From positions 1-64,000 of the forward strand of contig JAFISE010000166.1 of assembly GCA_022560025.1 (NCBI GenBank): a DNA stretch of 64,000 nucleotides, written 5' to 3'. Within the stretch, counting starts at the first letter, position 1, and each line of letters opens with the position of its first letter. The notes beneath the pieces are model-generated. The model was not told the origin of the DNA. It searched no databases and saw only the letters and a program-made list of their open reading frames with translations. Of the stretch, positions 11,511 to 22,622 are shown in pieces. The position numbers were made by a program, and so were the translations under genes. The DNA is from Stagonosporopsis chrysanthemi. Taxonomy: Eukaryota; Ascomycota; Dothideomycetes; Pleosporales; Didymellaceae.

Positions 11511-11553
11511 CATCCCAATCGTGAACTGTGAGCAACAGCTCTGTAGCATCACG

Positions 11554-12809
11554 ATGCCCAACGTTTTTGCTGTTCCAGGTACGCGTGATAGTTCGCTCCT
11601 TACTTCAGTCCCAATCGAGGTCGGAGTGACTATGCTCAGATGCCTACTGACTGCGTGAATAGTCTTCTTCATCTGCTTTCGAGAGTGTTTGGAGTGTAGC
11701 ATCATTGTTTCTGTGCTACTGGCGTTCTTGAAGCAAACGCTCGGTCCCGAGCATGATGCCGCGGTCCACAGGAGACTTGTTCGTCAAGTCTGGGCTGGAG
11801 TCGGTTTGGGTGTGTTCATCTGTTTGATCATCTGCGCTGGTGTCATCGGAACCTGTCAGTACCCTCTCTTTCTAGATCCAACACGACTGACTGTGCCATA
11901 GTCTACACTGCAGGCAAAAATGCATTCGAGGCCGCCGAGAACATCTGGGAAGGGGTTTTCGCCTTGGTCGCCAGCATCATTATCACAATAATGGGCGCTG
12001 CGCTCCTCCGCGTCAGCAAACTACAAGACAAATGGAGGAACAAGATCCGAAAGGTCCTGGAAGACAAGGACACAAAGCCTGCAGGGGGCCGCTTCAAGAG
12101 ATGGTCCGAGAAATACGCCATGTTCATCCTGCCATTCATCACTGTTCTCCGAGAAGGTATTGAGGCTGTCCTGTTCATCGCAGGCGTAGGCATCGGACTC
12201 CCCGCAACCTCGATCCCGCTCGCAGCCATTTGCGGTCTCGGTACAGGAGCACTCATTGGCTACCTCATCTACAAAGGTGGCAACAAGACGTCTCTGCAAA
12301 TCTTCTTGGTTGCGTCAACATGCTTCCTGTACCTCGTAGCTGCAGGCTTATTCTCCAAGGGAGTGTGGAACCTTGAACAAGATGCGTGGGTCAAAATCGC
12401 AGGTGAGGGTGCTGCAGAAGCTGGCGCTGGCCCGGGTAGTTACGACATCAGGAAGAGCGTGTGGCATGTCAATGTAAGTCGTGTTTCTTTGTGCCTGTCC
12501 TTACTGCTGCTAACAGGATGGTAGTTCGGCTCACCCCTTGAGAATGGTTCCGGCGGTTGGGGCATCTTCAACTCGCTCTTTGGATGGCAGAACAGTGCCA
12601 CGTACGGCTCTGTCATCTCATACAACCTGTACTGGGTCGCTGTCATTGCAGGCTTTGTGTTTCTGGGATGGAAGGAGCGCAAGGAGATCGTCTCCGATGC
12701 GCCGGAGGACCTCAGCGAGACATCTAGTGGTCACGCAGAAGTTGCGGGGAAAAAGACCTCTGCTGAGGGGCTCGCTGTGGAGTCGAATGTGAGGGAGATC
12801 CGTGCATAG
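11554..12809 (+). CDS. Ftr1-type high-affinity iron permease (357 aa)
   Basis: Four exons: 11554-11578, 11663-11854, 11902-12473, 12525-12809; the phases close exactly. The tiny first exon encodes MPNVFAVP. Exon 2 opens with [25 protein letters not shown], which holds the first REXLE iron-binding motif (RECLE). The second, REGIE, is in [19 protein letters not shown]. Several membrane helices follow. The C-terminal part has the family's [21 protein letters not shown] segment and a last helix before a Ser/Glu-rich cytoplasmic tail. The permease takes ferric iron from the partner oxidase encoded head-to-head. The second cysteine-containing REXXE and the length are normal for filamentous fungi. 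Confidence 0.95.
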
Positions 12810-13532
12810 GATCGAGGGTGACTGGAGCCCTTGCATGCTGTTGTAAGACAGCGCAAGAACAACGTGCATAGCTTTGATGGTGCGCCGGAAAATTCAACAC
12901 GCAGAATTCGATTCGTACTCAATCATCCTCTCATCCATCGCCTCTGCGCATTGTGGTGTAGCCCACAACCTGCTCAGCCGCAATGCTGAGCCAATGCTAG
13001 CGTCTCGAAAAGTGGACCTCGACCTCCTGAGTCGCAGCTGAGACACCATACACTAATCAGGATCAATGCACGTCGCAATCTCCAGCACTCCACAAACTCC
13101 GCGCGCAACAGCCATGAGATGGAGTAATCGATACCCTTTGCTGTCTTTTGCGCTCGGTGTCGCGATCGACGAGACGGGACGAGACAGCTTTTGCACCGTT
13201 TCCCAGCGTCGAAACTGAGGTCTTGAGCCGACTATAATAGGAGTGCCTTGAGCTCAGGCACCCGGCACTACTCGCCAATACGATCGGTCTTGTCGTAATG
13301 TCAGCCCAGCCGCGAATTGAGCAGTGGCTGTGGCAGGATTGTGCAATGTTGATTGTATAAGACGAGGGTGTCGCTGTTTGCGATTTAGCCTCTTCGTGGG
13401 TATAGATATCGAGACCTTCTGCCGTTGACAATACTGCGTCCTTTCTCTGTTACTCTCACTTATCCATCTCTGATAATTCGCAATCGCAGTCTGTCGCTTC
13501 CATCGATCGACTTGTCACACCCATCCGCAACT

Positions 13533-14120
13533 ATGAAGTTCCAACTCCTCGCCGCCGCCCTCGCCGCCACCACGGCCGCAGACTTCGTCGTCGTCACCGC
13601 AGTCCCCACACCAACCGACCTCTCCCAGCTGCTCAACGTACGCTCCCCTGACCCCATGTCCTCTTCCCTCTCATCCTAACAATACGCTCAGCTCAAATCT
13701 TACATCTCCTCGCTCGCAAACTACGTCACAGAAGAACTAGCCTCCATCACGGCCTCGGCGGACGCCAGCCTCGTCTCCGAGAAAGCAAAGATGCAACAGG
13801 AACTCGCTTCCTTTGCTGCCACAGCCACGTACTCGATCCCCGCGGGCGTCACGGCGCTGACCGGCCTGGAGACCTTCACTACTGTGCCGGAGTGGTACAG
13901 TGCGCTGCCTAGCGATGTGAAGAGTTACTATGACAAGAACAACGCGGTTGTTGAGAGCATCATTCTCCGTGCTGCGGGTGTCAATCAGACGGGTACGGCG
14001 AGCGGAGCCGCGACGGCGACAGGGTCGGGGGCTGGCGCGAGCCAGACCGGTGCGGGCAACAGGGTTGCTGTGATGGGTGCGGGAGTGGCGGCGGCATTCC
14101 TTGGTGTCGTTGCCTTGTAA
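13533..14120 (+). CDS. Small secreted, probably GPI-anchored protein, paralog A (177 aa)
   Basis: Two exons, 13533-13637 and 13692-14120. The signal peptide is MKFQLLAAALAATTAADFVVVTA. A helical middle follows (LKSYISSLANYVTEELASITASADA). A conserved block, TTVPEWYSALPSDVKSYYDKN, spans roughly residues 98-118. Then comes a Ser/Gly/Ala/Thr-rich spacer and a hydrophobic C-terminal tail (VAVMGAGVAAAFLGVVAL) of the kind removed in GPI anchoring. The block reappears in the gene at 16615-17136 as ATTPDWYNAMPTDLKNYIEKN, so the two are paralogs. I know this P-x-WY-x-A-x-P-x-D pattern from uncharacterised Pezizomycotina surface proteins, but no function is assigned. The start codon is chosen by the signal peptide. 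Confidence 0.85.
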
Positions 14121-14256
14121 AGTGCCATCTTCTTCGCTTTCTCGTTCTTCGGGGTCATGAAAGGGCGCACGTTGACTCCAGGCCTGTTTCGTCGATGTTT
14201 TGATTATTCGAGATACCTACAAGTTTGTTTCAATGGACTAGACCGACTTTGATCGT

Positions 14257-15299
14257 TTACAGCTTTTCGCTTTGCGCCTCCTCGTCCCAGTAATAACTCC
14301 AGTATGCCACGCCCCGGAAATCGTCTGCGTACTTGTTTCCCTTTGTCTCCGCACCGGCACCGGCGCACACAATCAGGGGCAGGAAGTGCTCAGCCCCACC
14401 GCGGGGGTGCATAGTATACGAATTCGGCCAGTCCCTCCATCCCTGGAACCTCTTCTCCCTCTCCGTTACGTCATCCGCTGTAGCTGCGTCGCTGACCGCA
14501 TTGCTCCACTCGATGTTAGCCTGCTTGAAGTCGGGCGTTGACGTGGCACCAGAGAACATCAGGCGCAGGTTGTGGAAAGTCGCGAACCCAGAGCCGACGA
14601 TCGCGATGTTCTGTGCGCGCAAGGAAGATAGGGCGCGTCCGATGGCGAATGACTCAGACGGCGATTCGGACGCCAGGACGCTGACCTGAACGATTGGCAC
14701 GGTGGCTTTGGGGTCGATGAGCATCATGGGGATGAAGACGCCGTGGTCCCATTCTAGCTTGCATTAGCGATTGATCACGACCATTTGAAACTGTGGTGTC
14801 GCATACCGCGCTCGGAGTTCTTCAGGCAGTCTATCCCGGCTTCTTTGAGCACTCTCTCCACCTCCCCCGCAACCTCTGGGCTGCCAGGCGCATTGTGCTT
14901 GAGCTTGTACGCTTCGTCTGGAAACCCGTAGTAGTCGTACAGCAGCTCATGCGTTGCGCCGCTCGAGATGTGTACCTTGTTCGTCGACCAGTGTGCGGTG
15001 ACCAGGACGATAGCTTTCGGCGCCTCCGGTGTACCGAGCTTGAGGATCTTGGGGACCTTCGTCTGTAGCGACTTGGTGATGGCGGCGTGCGAAGGGTCGC
15101 CGAGGACAGGCATGGGGCCGCCGCCATGGGAGATGGAAAGCACGGGCGCAAGGCGCGTCATGTTGCTGCTGTAGGAGGATATGGGAAACTGCTGGATGCC
15201 TGCGAGAGGGTTGAATGTGGTATTCTCTGCGGATGCTACGACTGGTCGTTGTACGAGGCCAAATGTTGCTATGGACAGCAGCTTGCGGCTAAGGTTCAT
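14257..15299 (-). CDS. LigB/DODA-family extradiol dioxygenase (329 aa)
   Basis: Two exons, 15299-14807 and 14753-14257. The splice restores SERE-WDHGVFIPMML. Family marks: LSISHGGGPMPVLGDPSH near residue 55 (first metal histidine), VTAHWSTNKVHIS, the NAPGSPEVA stretch, WDHGVFIP (another metal-site histidine), GSGFATFHNLR and a C-terminal GGAEHFLPLIVCAGA. The family opens aromatic diols or acts as 4,5-DOPA-type dioxygenase using a divalent metal. The protein is longer than the usual 260-280 aa because of about 45 N-terminal residues, the first of which look like a mitochondrial or secretory leader. A start at the internal Met before TRLAPVLS is possible. It sits between the two GPI-type paralogs; no functional link is visible. 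Confidence 0.88.
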
Positions 15300-16614
15300 G
15301 TTCCGATGTGAGTGTAAAGACCGACTTTAACGCTCAGTCGTCTTAAAGAAAAGGTAGACATGGCTGCTGCTGACAACTAGTGTTTGCGTCGAAGCCGCAC
15401 GATGGTTGTCGTGTTTTAGTAAGGATGCTTTGACAGCGCGGCGTCATTCCGCTACAGCACTCGGATGTCTGCACATCGCCATCCGATCACGTGAGCGCAG
15501 ACGAGATACACTTCCATTGAGCTGACCGAGGCTAAAGTTTACTGTGTACGCCGTGCTCTGTTGTCACGGGATTGTGCATAGCTGTCCTACAGGCTCTACC
15601 TCGGGTCGTATAGCGGACGGGACGCACGGGATGGCATTAGGGACAATTTCTACACAGTACACTGGCTGTTACGGGCTCTTCTTTCCTTGCAAAGTTCCCT
15701 TTTCACGATGTAAAAACTGCCTGAAAAGGAGCTGGAAAAGAAACAAAAACGTGCTCAATTAAGTACTTTCGTTCCGCAACAGCCTACCAGAGCGGCCCTC
15801 CCGAAAGTCCCGTCCACTGGACGACCCGGCGTTGCCGGAGCCTGTACGAAGGTATGTACACAGTACGGGTTCTGCATGACGCGCGAACAAAAGTTTATTG
15901 CCATTAACAAGCGATACGGACGCTTCGCCGATCAAGGCTATCACGGCATTATGCTGAGGCTTGTGCGACTCCAACATTCAGGCGTCCAGTTTGAGGCTGT
16001 GAGAAACACAGCCCAACCCAATCAACGTGGCAGTGTATCCGCTCCTTCACAGCGCACGGCACCGCAGCAAAGCTTGGCAATGCTTCACAAGCAATCTACT
16101 CATTGGACGCGGGTACATGTTTGCTGGGACCTATCGTACCTGCATCCAATGGCCAGCGCACCGTGAAGCCTTGCCGAGCGGGCGTCTGACGGGCGCCTTA
16201 TTTGATGATCTGCTATACTCGCAAACGGGAAAACTCACAAAGATGCCCCTGCACACAGGGCTGATCGAACCCGTACCTAGGCTAACAAGCCGAATGGTTG
16301 GCACCGGTGAGCCCTCTGAGGCATTGTGGTCGACCGCATTAGGCAAGTGGGCCCCAAAAGGTGCTAGGAGAGGCGAGCATCAAAAATTGCGCTGGATGCC
16401 TGACAGAAGCCTGGACGGTTTGCGAAAGAGGCCGGTCTAAGTATAGAAGAATGCAGGTCACCAGGTATGACTGGTATTTTGTATAATTCGTATATATTGT
16501 TTGAATCCTCAGCGATAAAGGTTCGACTAGCAAACTCAAAGCATCTTCATCACTTCCAGCTTGTCGAGCAATTTCAAGAGCATTCGAGTACCAAATCCTC
16601 CCAAAATCCTCACT
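15300..16614. other. Intergenic region, no supported gene
   Basis: Open frames at 15876-16166 and 16027-16440 (plus) overlap each other in different frames and carry no known motif. I see no transposon ends, tRNA or strong repeat. The final 100 bp is the 5' leader of the downstream secreted-protein gene. Confidence 0.4.
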
Positions 16615-17136
16615 ATGCAGTTCACAACTCTTCTCACCGTGGCTTTTGCCTCCGTCGCGGCCGCAGCCCCCGACTTTGCGATCGGTACAGGGACTCTCTT
16701 CACTGCCAAGGACAGTGCTCAACTTGCTTCCATGACCAAGGCACTCATCGACGCTGCATCGTCCTACCAGGCCTCCTTGACAGCCCAGCCAGAATGGTCG
16801 TCAGCCTGGTCGCAGCTGGTCGAGTTCCAGTCAACAGGCAAGAACGTCCCTGAGGACGTTACAGCCACGGACACAATCCTGACCTACGCTACCACCCCCG
16901 ACTGGTACGTCCACCTGTTCAAAGAGGAGAGCGAACTACACTGACAGCGCGACAGGTACAACGCCATGCCAACTGATCTGAAGAACTACATCGAGAAGAA
17001 CCAAAAGGCGCAAGAAGAGCTCATTGCCAGCGTCATCAAGAAGACAACAGGCGATGCATCGAACTCCCTTGGCATGGGCGTATACATCAGCGGAGCAATT
17101 GCTGCTGTGGTAGGGGCTGTTGCGATCGCATTGTAA
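16615..17136 (+). CDS. Small secreted, probably GPI-anchored protein, paralog B (156 aa)
   Basis: Two exons, 16615-16904 and 16956-17136. The GTACGT...GACAG intron restores DW-YNAMPTDLKNYIEKN. A signal peptide (MQFTTLLTVAFASVAAAA) is followed by a helical region and the same W-Y-x-A-x-P-x-D-x-K-x-Y-x-x-K-N block as the gene at 13533. The C-terminus is a hydrophobic tail (VYISGAIAAVVGAVAIAL) fitting GPI attachment. Compared with paralog A it lacks the long Ser/Gly/Thr spacer, so it would stay closer to the membrane. In both genes an intron lies in the mature part, but the positions differ, which suggests an old duplication. Function unknown. Confidence 0.85.
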
Positions 17137-17502
17137 ACGACTTGATTTGACGAGTTGACGGACTTCTCTGGTGCCATGGGCGGCGTTTTAATGTTGATAC
17201 CCTGCTTTAGCCGCTTCACGTGAAATGACATTACTTTTACAAAATATGCCCAAGTGTCTTGGAAATGCATGATCAATTGTGCTTTTCTTCATTGTGCTGT
17301 GTTTGAGATGCGGTACGCCGGTGACGCCAAGTGGTATTGTTTGCATCTCCAGGAATCCGACCTGATAGTGCGCCGCCCAATGCAGTGTAATTGGTGGGTA
17401 TGGCAAAACATGACGCCCTTCTATGCTTTGCAAGGCTCCAACTAAGAGCCCACATGCCGAACGATCCCGTCGTGGCCCACATCAGAGATGTGCTGTTGGT
17501 GT

Positions 17503-18743
17503 CTACTGGCCCTTCCCGATCCTCTCCTCGTATGCCTGCCATCCCGCTAGCCGATAACGTTGTGCCTCGGCCTTACGATCGGAAGCACGCACGATGCCGC
17601 GGCCAACGATGATGATATCGCAGCCCGATTCGAAAATCAACTTCCGCGGTGTGTTGTATTGTTGGCCGAGGCTGTCACCGAGTTTCGCGCCTTCTTGACC
17701 TGGCGGTGGCAGTTGGCATCCGGGTGTCATGGTAATGAAGTTGTCATCTGGTTCAGTGTTCAAGCTTCGCTGTGCAATAAAACCCATGACGAATTCACGA
17801 TGGGCTCGTGCAATGTCGACGCTGGCTTGGCGGTACTCAGGAGTCATAAGATGCCCAGCAGAGCTCATCTCAGCAAGCAGAAGAAGCGAGCGCAGGAAGG
17901 GAGGCTCGCCCAGACGAACGAGCTGCTTCACAGTATCGAGATCGAAAGCTTCGCCGGAAGCGTTGAGCGCCTCTGGTCTCGGCGAAATGCTCTCAGTTCG
18001 TGTAGAGATGGTGGTGCTGACACTGACAACACTCTGCTTCCTGTCGGTAGGCTTGATGCTGAGTCGTCTCTCGCCGTCGTCCATCAGCAGGGGCGACTCC
18101 AGAGCACCATCCATGGGTGGGACCACGTCGTCTTCATCCTCGTCCTCATCCTCGTCCTTGTCAACTCCATTAAGCTTCAATTTAGATGAAGCGGAGATTT
18201 CCGTGTGAACGCCAGTGTTGTACTTTGCGATAGCTAATTCGGCGGCTTTTTCAAGGGCCGTGACAATGGCGGGACCGGAGATGACGTGTGCGTTAGTGAT
18301 CTCTGCCCAAAGCGCGATACGGTGGTGTCCTGAAGTGTACTGCTTCTGCACGGTTTCTGTGCATAACGTTAGACAGGTCCCAAATCGTCCAAAGCGAGCG
18401 CAGCTGGCATGCTCTGTAGGGAATGAGACATACCACCAATATCAGCGAACTTGCGGTCCTCGAAGATTAGGAAGGATTTTCTCTTTGCGACATCCCTCAA
18501 CGCGGTGGCTGTCCGGTCTGTCCAGTCGGTGACGATATCGCAGTGTGTCTTGAGCAGGCAGATCGAGTCACCCACGTCTTCGGCGAGCTGGATAAGTTCG
18601 GCGGAGGTCTCGACGTCTGCAGACAGACAGAGATTCGTCTGCTTGATTGATATCAATCGCAGCAGATATGAGGCCAAGGGCCCGGTGGTGGGAAGTCCGG
18701 CGCGTGCGCCATATGTGCTGGTGATAGTGGGATGCGGAGCCAT
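17503..18743 (-). CDS. pyrG: Orotidine 5'-phosphate decarboxylase (387 aa)
   Basis: Two exons, 18743-18434 and 18356-17503. The splice gives [20 protein letters not shown], the catalytic DRKFADIG signature. N-terminal TYGARAGLP and [16 protein letters not shown], and C-terminal [28 protein letters not shown] with IIIVGRGIV, are typical of fungal OMP decarboxylases. The enzyme makes UMP, the last step of de novo pyrimidine synthesis. Between about residues 155 and 240 there is an inserted low-complexity segment, starting with an Asp/Glu run ([12 protein letters not shown]) and then Ser/Thr-rich; Pezizomycotina pyrG proteins often carry a variable loop here. The start is chosen at [12 protein letters not shown]; an in-frame upstream codon would add 14 unlike residues. 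Confidence 0.95.
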
Positions 18744-20767
18744 TGCGTGTGAGGTGCAGGTGGGATGACAGGAGAGACGGTCCACACTTGATAGTTGACG
18801 AATGTTGTTGTCCTGGGATACGGAGTAGCGCTGTCCTTGGGCGGATGACGCGCGCAGGAGGATAATTTGCTGGTCGACGTGGGCTGACCTTGGGGGTTAT
18901 ACAACAGGGACCCTTGCGGGGATCAGAGGGGCACAGGAAGGCGCGAATGAGGACCAGGCCACAAGATCGGCAGTCGCGACTCTGGGCAAAGGAAGAATGC
19001 GGGTGAGGAAAGATGGGCAGTGCAGCGACTGCCTCTTGCGTTTAAGGAGCGGCTGAGGGGACAAATGTCGAGGCTTCGCAAGCACTGAAAATTGCCGCAG
19101 GCCACTTATGCCTAGGTGCCTGGCGTTTTGCGGGCCGTAGATCGCTGCGTCTGCATTCCGCCGTTTTCGGGTGTCTAAGACGCAGCCCATCTCCAGACAT
19201 CCGCCAATCGAGTGTCGTAACGCGCGAGACGGACAATCACCCTGCAGTCTTTGTGGCCTCTTCTGCGGCCCGCTGTGCGAGATGGAGCTGATGCAGCGCC
19301 GTGCGACTAGGGTCTGGCTCTCGGTCATATGCATGACACCCTAGGCGTTGGGTAAGGCTCCCCCGCCCACCAAGCTACACTACTTCTACTCGACTTCTCG
19401 AGCGTGTCAGCTGAACTCTGTCGCTCTGCTCTGCATTACAATCATGTCTACTAAAGGCCCGATTCTGCCAAAGGGAAGGCGGCCGACGCAATCACCATTG
19501 TTCACCTTTGGACACGACTCAGTGCCTGTTTACACCTCGATACGATACTGTGCTGCGCAGGATGGTGCCACAATAATGCCGGGAGGCAGGCTACACAGTG
19601 CAGCGGTTCAGCCATTAGATACCCACATGCCTAGCCTTCCTGATCCTCTTGACTCGCCCTGTAAAAGCTGTTTATCTTAAATGCACAATGCGCCTACCTG
19701 TAGGCGGACCGGTAGGACCTTAGTGGCGCCAGCCCGTGGCAACTGCTCAGCTGCTCGAACTTCATATGTAGGAGTCAGTCGTCGTACCACTTTAACGTTT
19801 AACGTGACGGCCATTACCTGCCGCCAAAAGCCGAGATGCAGATCGATACCGTTGCACTGGGATCCAAGGGTGCGGACCGCAGTCGGTTAACATGCCATTA
19901 TTGCGACTGATCTGCTGGACAGAGCTCTGGACTTTAATCGAGCGCTGGATAACACCGAGACTGCTGTTGCATTCTACAGTCAACGTCGCCTTGTTTTCGT
20001 CTGTCTACTCAATCATCGTTTGAGGAAGTGCAAGAGAGGTCACATCGGCATCACCATGACTCTCGGTGCTTGATCATGCACCGGTATCTCTTTCTGCGAC
20101 ATTCGCCCGCTCGGCAAGACTTGCCTCTGTGGGTCATGACTTACATTGTCATTTCAATGATCACAACAAGGCCTCGATACTACTAGCTGTTGTGCTGACC
20201 GTTTTTGATCTTGCGCAGCGACTGTCGCAAATTTGAACCATCCTGCATATCGTCTGAGTGCTTGTAGAATCATCAAGGCGGCTCACGAGCAGAGCTATCA
20301 AGCCAGCTTGCCTGACAACTGATGGTCACATCAGCGCACGACGGCAGCGAACGAAAATGACAACTCCCTGCTAGATCCAGTCAGTAAGCATTTGAGATTG
20401 CCTTCTGAAAAAAAGAGCAGATGAAAGTCAAGGTGTGCGGGGCTCCACCGTACATCTGGACAGCGAGAACATGAGCAAGAACAGCTTCGCCTCACGGAAA
20501 CAGTAACTAATACCCAGCTAGCTCATTCGTCAGCACTAAAAAGAGGTCAGCACATCTCTGAGCGTTCGAGCATGACGTTGTGGAACTCGCTGTTGTGATC
20601 GTCAGTCACCTAACATTGTACTCTGCACGGGTCGCTTCCTTCACCTCGAGTTCGGATTCAGAAAAGCGGTCTAGCTGCGCTCTCACCAAGCTCTCGTTCA
20701 TCCGCATCCCCCATCCCTACCTTACACGACTCCACAGCTCCAACACATCAACACAGCGATCAACAAC
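18744..20767. other. Long intergenic region, no supported gene
   Basis: About 2 kb between pyrG and the minisatellite gene. An open frame on the minus strand at 18897-19334 and plus-strand frames at 19348-19680 and 19681-19890 show no family signature. From 19890 to 20560 there is no frame worth naming. The start of pyrG transcription probably lies in the first few hundred bases. Confidence 0.4.
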
Positions 20768-21528
20768 ATGCCCCCCAAGAAAGATGGCCTTGGTCCGGAG
20801 ACCGCGATCGCCGGCTTCGACAATAAAGAAACCAGGCTGTTGGCTGCTGCCTTCGTATGCTGCACTGATCTCGACAAGGTATGCCTCCACACAAAGTCGT
20901 CCTTGTTGCAGGTACCTGCGCGATAGCTTGATCAGACCCAACTAACAGTTGACAGTACGACTACCCCAAGTTCGCCCAGCTGACCGGCTTCACCGAGGGC
21001 ACGCTGAAGAAGTTCTGGCCTCCTGTCAAGAAGAAGGCTATGGAGCAGCACGCCAACTTCGGCAAGTTCATCTCTGGTGAACCTGCTGCCGCTGCCACGT
21101 CCACCTCCAAGGCCGCCGCAGGAAAGAAGCGCAAGGCTGCGGATGCTGAAGCTGAAGCCGAAGTCGCCGACGCCGAGCCTGCCGCTGACAATCCTCACAG
21201 CAAGACCGCCGAAGTCAAGGTCAAGAAGGCTCCCGCAAAGGGCAAGCGCGGCAAGAAGGCTAAGACTGAGGAATCCGAGGTCAAGGTTGAGGAATCCGAG
21301 GTCAAGGTTGAGGAATCCGAGGTCAAGGTTGAGGAATCCGAGGTCAAGGTTGAGGAATCCGAGGTCAAGGTTGAGGAGTCCGAGGTCAAGGCTTTGGAGG
21401 CCGAGGACGATACCGCCAAGGACGAGAACAACTCTGCTGACGGAGGAGCTGGTTCTGGTGAGTTTGTTTACAAGAAGAATGTGGTCGATTGGTTGCACAG
21501 TACTGACAAATCGGCAGAAGAGGCCTAA
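20768..21528 (+). CDS. Lys/Glu-rich nuclear-type protein with heptad tandem repeat (about 227 aa)
   Basis: Two sure exons, 20768-20878 and 20956-21528. The N-terminal 75 residues form a compact helical domain (LLAAAFVCCTDLDK joined by the intron to YDYPKFAQLTGFTEGTLKKFWPPVKKKA), resembling the small Myb/SANT-like or winged-helix domains of fungal uncharacterised chromatin proteins. The rest is disordered: Ala/Lys-rich like a histone H1 tail with KKRK, then six copies of EESEVKV. A GTGAGT at 21458 and a CAG ending at 21517 define a possible further 60-nt intron whose removal keeps the same stop, giving a 207-aa form ending GSEEA. The retained form is also open. Function not known; nuclear location inferred. 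Confidence 0.75.
21268..21393 (+). repeat. Coding minisatellite, 6 x 21 bp
   Basis: Six head-to-tail 21-bp units, nearly identical at the DNA level, encode the heptad EESEVKV; the last unit has GAG for GAA and GCT for GTT. The near-identity of synonymous sites points to recent slippage or unequal exchange, so copy number should vary between strains. Confidence 0.95.
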
Positions 21529-22622
21529 ATGCTTCAGTTGAGTCTTCACGGTCGATTCGCAAAGCTTGCGCTTGCGCGTTGGATTCACTCCAAAGTTATT
21601 GCACTCTTCTAGGTGTATTCTTACTTCATCGTTACTCGTTGACGATTGAGAGCTCTTCATCGCTAAACTTACAGTTTCAGCCTTGTCCATCGGGTCTACG
21701 TGGTGAGCTGGGAGAGACGTGACACGGATCATGGTCTAATTGACCACTTGGGCCAGAATAGTCTCGCATACGACCACAAAGAACTATCAGTCCCGATGCT
21801 GTAGACTCCGCACTCCCGTGAACGTAAAGCTAGATAAGTGTAGAGTGATGTGGATCTACCAATTGCACACTAGCGCCTAAGCCAACCCTGCGTCCCTTCG
21901 CGGTCAAGCATCCGTCAAACTTACTCATTTCCCCAACCTTGCAGCATCGACATCTCTTTTCGCCAAAGGTCGCAACGAGGGAAACACCCTGCTGGTCGCA
22001 ACGTCTTCCTTGAATTGGTGCATTAGCTGCAATAATGACTCTGAATTTGTACTAGAAGGTCGATGACTTGTGCGCACTGGAATTCCCTCAATCATCCGAC
22101 CTTGCCAAAATCGCCAGCCGCCAGCCTCCCCACAAACGCCTATCATCCTCGCCTTGCCAAGGCCGCACTGATGACCCGAGCTTCTTCTTCGAGACGGTTT
22201 TTATACCCAAAGGCTTGTTCTGGACGGACCGAATGCAATGACGTGCATCTCTGCGCTCGCATCATTGTCATCGGCGTTCGTGACAACATACTGCGCAAGT
22301 ACGCGCACATCCTAGCATGATCGACTGAACGCACTCTGTTCCTGTCGCCAGGTACCGTTCCCAACCCGTAGACATTGTTATCCAGAAACACGGAAGTGCC
22401 GCTGATAGCCTGTGGGTCAGCATGGCTGGGCGTCTCGGCATCGTCATGTTCTTGAAGAAATCACATCGACCTTCCTAACTGAGCAAAGAGCTATACACTG
22501 CTCGAGTGCTACAGGAACATGGCTTATCAAGAAAAGCCGGGTGAACATTTAGTATAAGAGCTCGGGATGGGTCAATCGATCGATACGGCTCCGCTCGGCT
22601 TCATCTCACTCCTAGTCTGAAC
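21529..22622. other. Intergenic region, no supported gene
   Basis: Only short overlapping frames (for example 22063-22320 plus and 22143-22391 minus). A TATA-like TAGTATAAGAG near 22550 precedes the next gene's start by about 70 bp and may be its core promoter. Confidence 0.4.

Larger units (their letters stand above)
10679..11553. promoter_or_regulatory. Divergent FET3/FTR1 promoter region
   Basis: An 875-bp gap between the start codons of the oxidase (minus) and permease (plus). It holds three perfect copies of the 9-bp iron-regulatory GATA motif listed separately, plus looser GATA words (AGATAAG near 10831, GATAATCC near 10961) and a CCAAT at 11515-11519. The arrangement fits repression by an SreA/Sre1-type GATA factor in high iron. 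A CCAAT-complex/HapX input in low iron is possible. Motif meaning is established for other ascomycetes; its use here is inferred. Confidence 0.75.

Noticed and set aside
15876..16440. Two overlapping plus frames as a possible gene
   Set aside because: The frames conflict with each other; no family signature, no clear introns.
18897..19334. 145-codon minus frame upstream of pyrG as an extra N-terminal exon
   Set aside because: The pyrG start [16 protein letters not shown] already fits the family and no splice join is needed.
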